Source of the DNA: an uncultured Lachnospiraceae bacterium
Lineage (GTDB): Bacteria > Bacillota > Clostridia > Lachnospirales > Lachnospiraceae
Reading direction: 5' to 3'
Assembly (NCBI GenBank): GCA_945836355.1
Contig: CAMALD010000056.1
Location: forward strand, 1 to 7,703
DNA length: 7,703 nt
Below, piece by piece: positions 6,567-7,703 of this stretch. The first letter of the stretch is position 1. Every line of letters begins with the position of its first letter. The notes under the pieces are model-generated. The model was not told the DNA's origin. It saw only the letters and a list, made by a program, of their open reading frames with translations, and did not search any database. A program made the position numbers and the translations under genes.

Positions 6567-6965
6567 ATGGAAGAAAGAAAACAGAATAATCTGGTGCAGG
6601 AAGAAAGGGCGAAAGAAAAGTCGGTGCTTTGTGAGCAGAAGGGACAGATATTGATTATCATGCCGCTGATGGAACTGGATCATCACTGCGCCGTGCAGGT
6701 GAGGACGGAGGCGGATGAAAGGATTGATGAGGGCAGGATTCAGCATCTGCTGTTTGATTTTTCAAAGATTACGTTCATGGACAGCTCCGGAATCGGCGTC
6801 ATTATGGGGCGGTATAAGAAAGTGCTGTTTCAGGGAGGCAGGATTGCCTGCTGCGGTGTCGGAAAGGAAGTGGACCGCATTCTTACACTTTCGGGCTTGT
6901 ACCGAATCATGCCGAGTTATCCGGACAGAGCGTCCGCAGAGAGGGCCTTAAAGGAGGAAAGATAA
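6567..6965 (+). CDS. spoIIAA: anti-sigma F factor antagonist SpoIIAA
   Basis: STAS-domain anti-anti-sigma factor. When unphosphorylated it binds SpoIIAB and releases sigma-F in the forespore; SpoIIAB inactivates it by phosphorylating a serine. From the ATG at 6567 the product has 132 residues. The ELDHH motif is at 36-40 and MDSSGIGVIMGRYK at 71-84, where Ser73 matches the phosphorylated Ser58 of B. subtilis. SGLYRI is at 109-114. I chose 6567 because AGAGGAAAGGATGGAG (6543-6558) is a good ribosome site in front of it. An in-frame ATG at 6531 would add 12 residues but has poorly spaced ribosome-site candidates. Even the shorter form carries about 15 extra, charged N-terminal residues compared with B. 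subtilis, and the usual Gly before ELDHH is Met. It is the first gene of the operon. Confidence 0.95.
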   Translation: MEERKQNNLVQEERAKEKSVLCEQKGQILIIMPLMELDHHCAVQVRTEADERIDEGRIQHLLFDFSKITFMDSSGIGVIMGRYKKVLFQGGRIACCGVGKEVDRILTLSGLYRIMPSYPDRASAERALKEER

Positions 6966-6966
6966 G

Positions 6967-7416
6967 ATGGAAGAGTTTCGTGGGGGAAATGAGGTTGTTG
7001 TGGAATTTGATGCGAGGTCGCGCAATGAAGGCTTTGCAAGACTTGTGGCGGCTGCTTATGCGGCACAGCTGAATCCGACGCTGGAGGAAATTGCGGATAT
7101 CAAGACGGCAGTTTCGGAGGCTGTGACGAATGCGGTGATTCACGGCTATGAGGGAAAAAGCGGGACTATCCGCATGTGTCTGACACAGGCGGATAGTGAT
7201 ATTTTCATAGAGGTGTCGGATCAGGGCGTCGGTATCGAGAATGTACTACAGGCGATGGAGCCGACGTACACCACCAGACCGGATATGGAGCGCTCCGGGA
7301 TGGGATTCGCATTTATGGAGGCGTTTACCGATGAGCTGGAGGTGAGCTCCGAAAAGGGTAAGGGTACCACCGTGCGGATGCGAAAGCATATTATGCCGCT
7401 TGAGAACGCCGACTAA
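6967..7416 (+). CDS. spoIIAB: anti-sigma F factor / serine kinase SpoIIAB
   Basis: GHKL-fold protein kinase and anti-sigma factor. It holds sigma-F inactive in the predivisional and mother cell and phosphorylates SpoIIAA with ATP. The 149 residues (family about 146) show the N box SEAVTNAVIHGY with Glu51 as the likely catalytic base and Asn55 as the magnesium ligand. The G1 box is DQGVGI (85-90), the ATP-lid segment is TYTTRPDMERSGMG (100-113), and the closing GTT motif lies near the C-terminus. NEGFAR (20-25) corresponds to NESFAR in B. subtilis, whose arginine contacts the partners. The gene starts one base after the spoIIAA stop, and its ribosome site AAGGAGG (6951-6957) lies within spoIIAA, indicating translational coupling and balanced amounts of the two partners. 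Confidence 0.97.
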   Translation: MEEFRGGNEVVVEFDARSRNEGFARLVAAAYAAQLNPTLEEIADIKTAVSEAVTNAVIHGYEGKSGTIRMCLTQADSDIFIEVSDQGVGIENVLQAMEPTYTTRPDMERSGMGFAFMEAFTDELEVSSEKGKGTTVRMRKHIMPLENAD

Positions 7417-7426
7417 GGAGGTTGCC

Positions 7427-7703
7427 GTGGATCAGATGCAGTTGCTTGTACGATGCAGCCGGGGCGACCTTGAGGCCAGAGAACAAATGATAACGGCGAA
7501 TGTGGGACTGGTATGGAGTATTGTCCGGCGTTTTCTGGGCAGAGGGTACGAGGCGGAGGATTTGTTTCAGATTGGAGTCATCGGTCTGATGAAAGCAATT
7601 GATAAATTTGATCTGCAATTCAATGTGCAGTTTTCGACGTATGCAGTGCCGATGATTACCGGTGAAATCAAGCGCTTTTTGCGGGATGACGGCATGGTGA
7701 AGG
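7427..7703 (+). CDS. sigF: RNA polymerase sporulation sigma factor SigF (partial, 3' end outside window)
   Basis: Only the first 92 codons are in the window. Sigma-70-family factor that directs early forespore transcription and is the target of SpoIIAB. It starts with GTG at 7427, five bases after GGAGG (7417-7421); that ribosome site overlaps the spoIIAB stop codon, so the genes are probably coupled. A later in-frame ATG at 7436 is too far from the ribosome site. Sigma region 1.2/2.1 is recognisable in LVRCSRGDLEAREQMITANVGLVW. Region 2.2, which binds core polymerase, reads EDLFQIGVIGLMKAIDKFD. Regions 2.3-2.4, which melt and read the -10, include FSTYAVPMITGEIKRFLRDDG, close to the SigF/SigG signature. 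The order spoIIAA-spoIIAB-sigF identifies it as SigF rather than SigG. Confidence 0.96.
   Translation, partial: MDQMQLLVRCSRGDLEAREQMITANVGLVWSIVRRFLGRGYEAEDLFQIGVIGLMKAIDKFDLQFNVQFSTYAVPMITGEIKRFLRDDGMVK

Overview
The window reads as a chromosomal segment from an endospore-forming member of the Firmicutes. The strongest evidence is a spoIIA operon (spoIIAA-spoIIAB-sigF) at the right end, together with strong AAGGAGG-type ribosome binding sites. The moderate GC content, the gene styles and a DUF342/FapA-type protein outside any flagellar cluster suggest class Clostridia, perhaps Lachnospiraceae. That family assignment is inference. Every supported gene lies on the + strand.

Layout. Bases 1-215 hold no gene. 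They contain two identical 35-bp repeats 143 bp apart, with four hairpin-forming inverted repeats between them, directly in front of valS. valS (216-2903) encodes a complete valyl-tRNA synthetase and is followed by a branched intrinsic terminator. A separately promoted FapA/DUF342 protein gene follows (3207-4604). A promoter with a consensus-like -35 and -10 then drives a two-gene unit: a 46-residue acidic protein (4744-4884) and a 466-residue zinc-ribbon/TPR/membrane-anchor/TPR protein (4905-6305). A 16-bp degenerate tandem repeat starts inside the last codons of that gene. It is followed by a good intrinsic terminator. The spoIIA operon comes next (6567 to the right edge), with a perfect reverse-orientation Spo0A box (TTCGACA) just upstream and tightly packed genes. 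sigF is cut by the window end.

How the genes work together. SpoIIAA (anti-anti-sigma), SpoIIAB (anti-sigma kinase) and SigF form the partner-switching module that restricts sigma-F activity to the forespore. valS is housekeeping. The FapA-like protein and the small-protein/TPR pair have no assigned role here. The pair is the best candidate for an uncharacterised system, because the two genes share one promoter and the downstream protein combines a cytoplasmic-type zinc ribbon with two TPR blocks separated by a membrane segment. I see no mobile element gene, CRISPR array, tRNA or rRNA.
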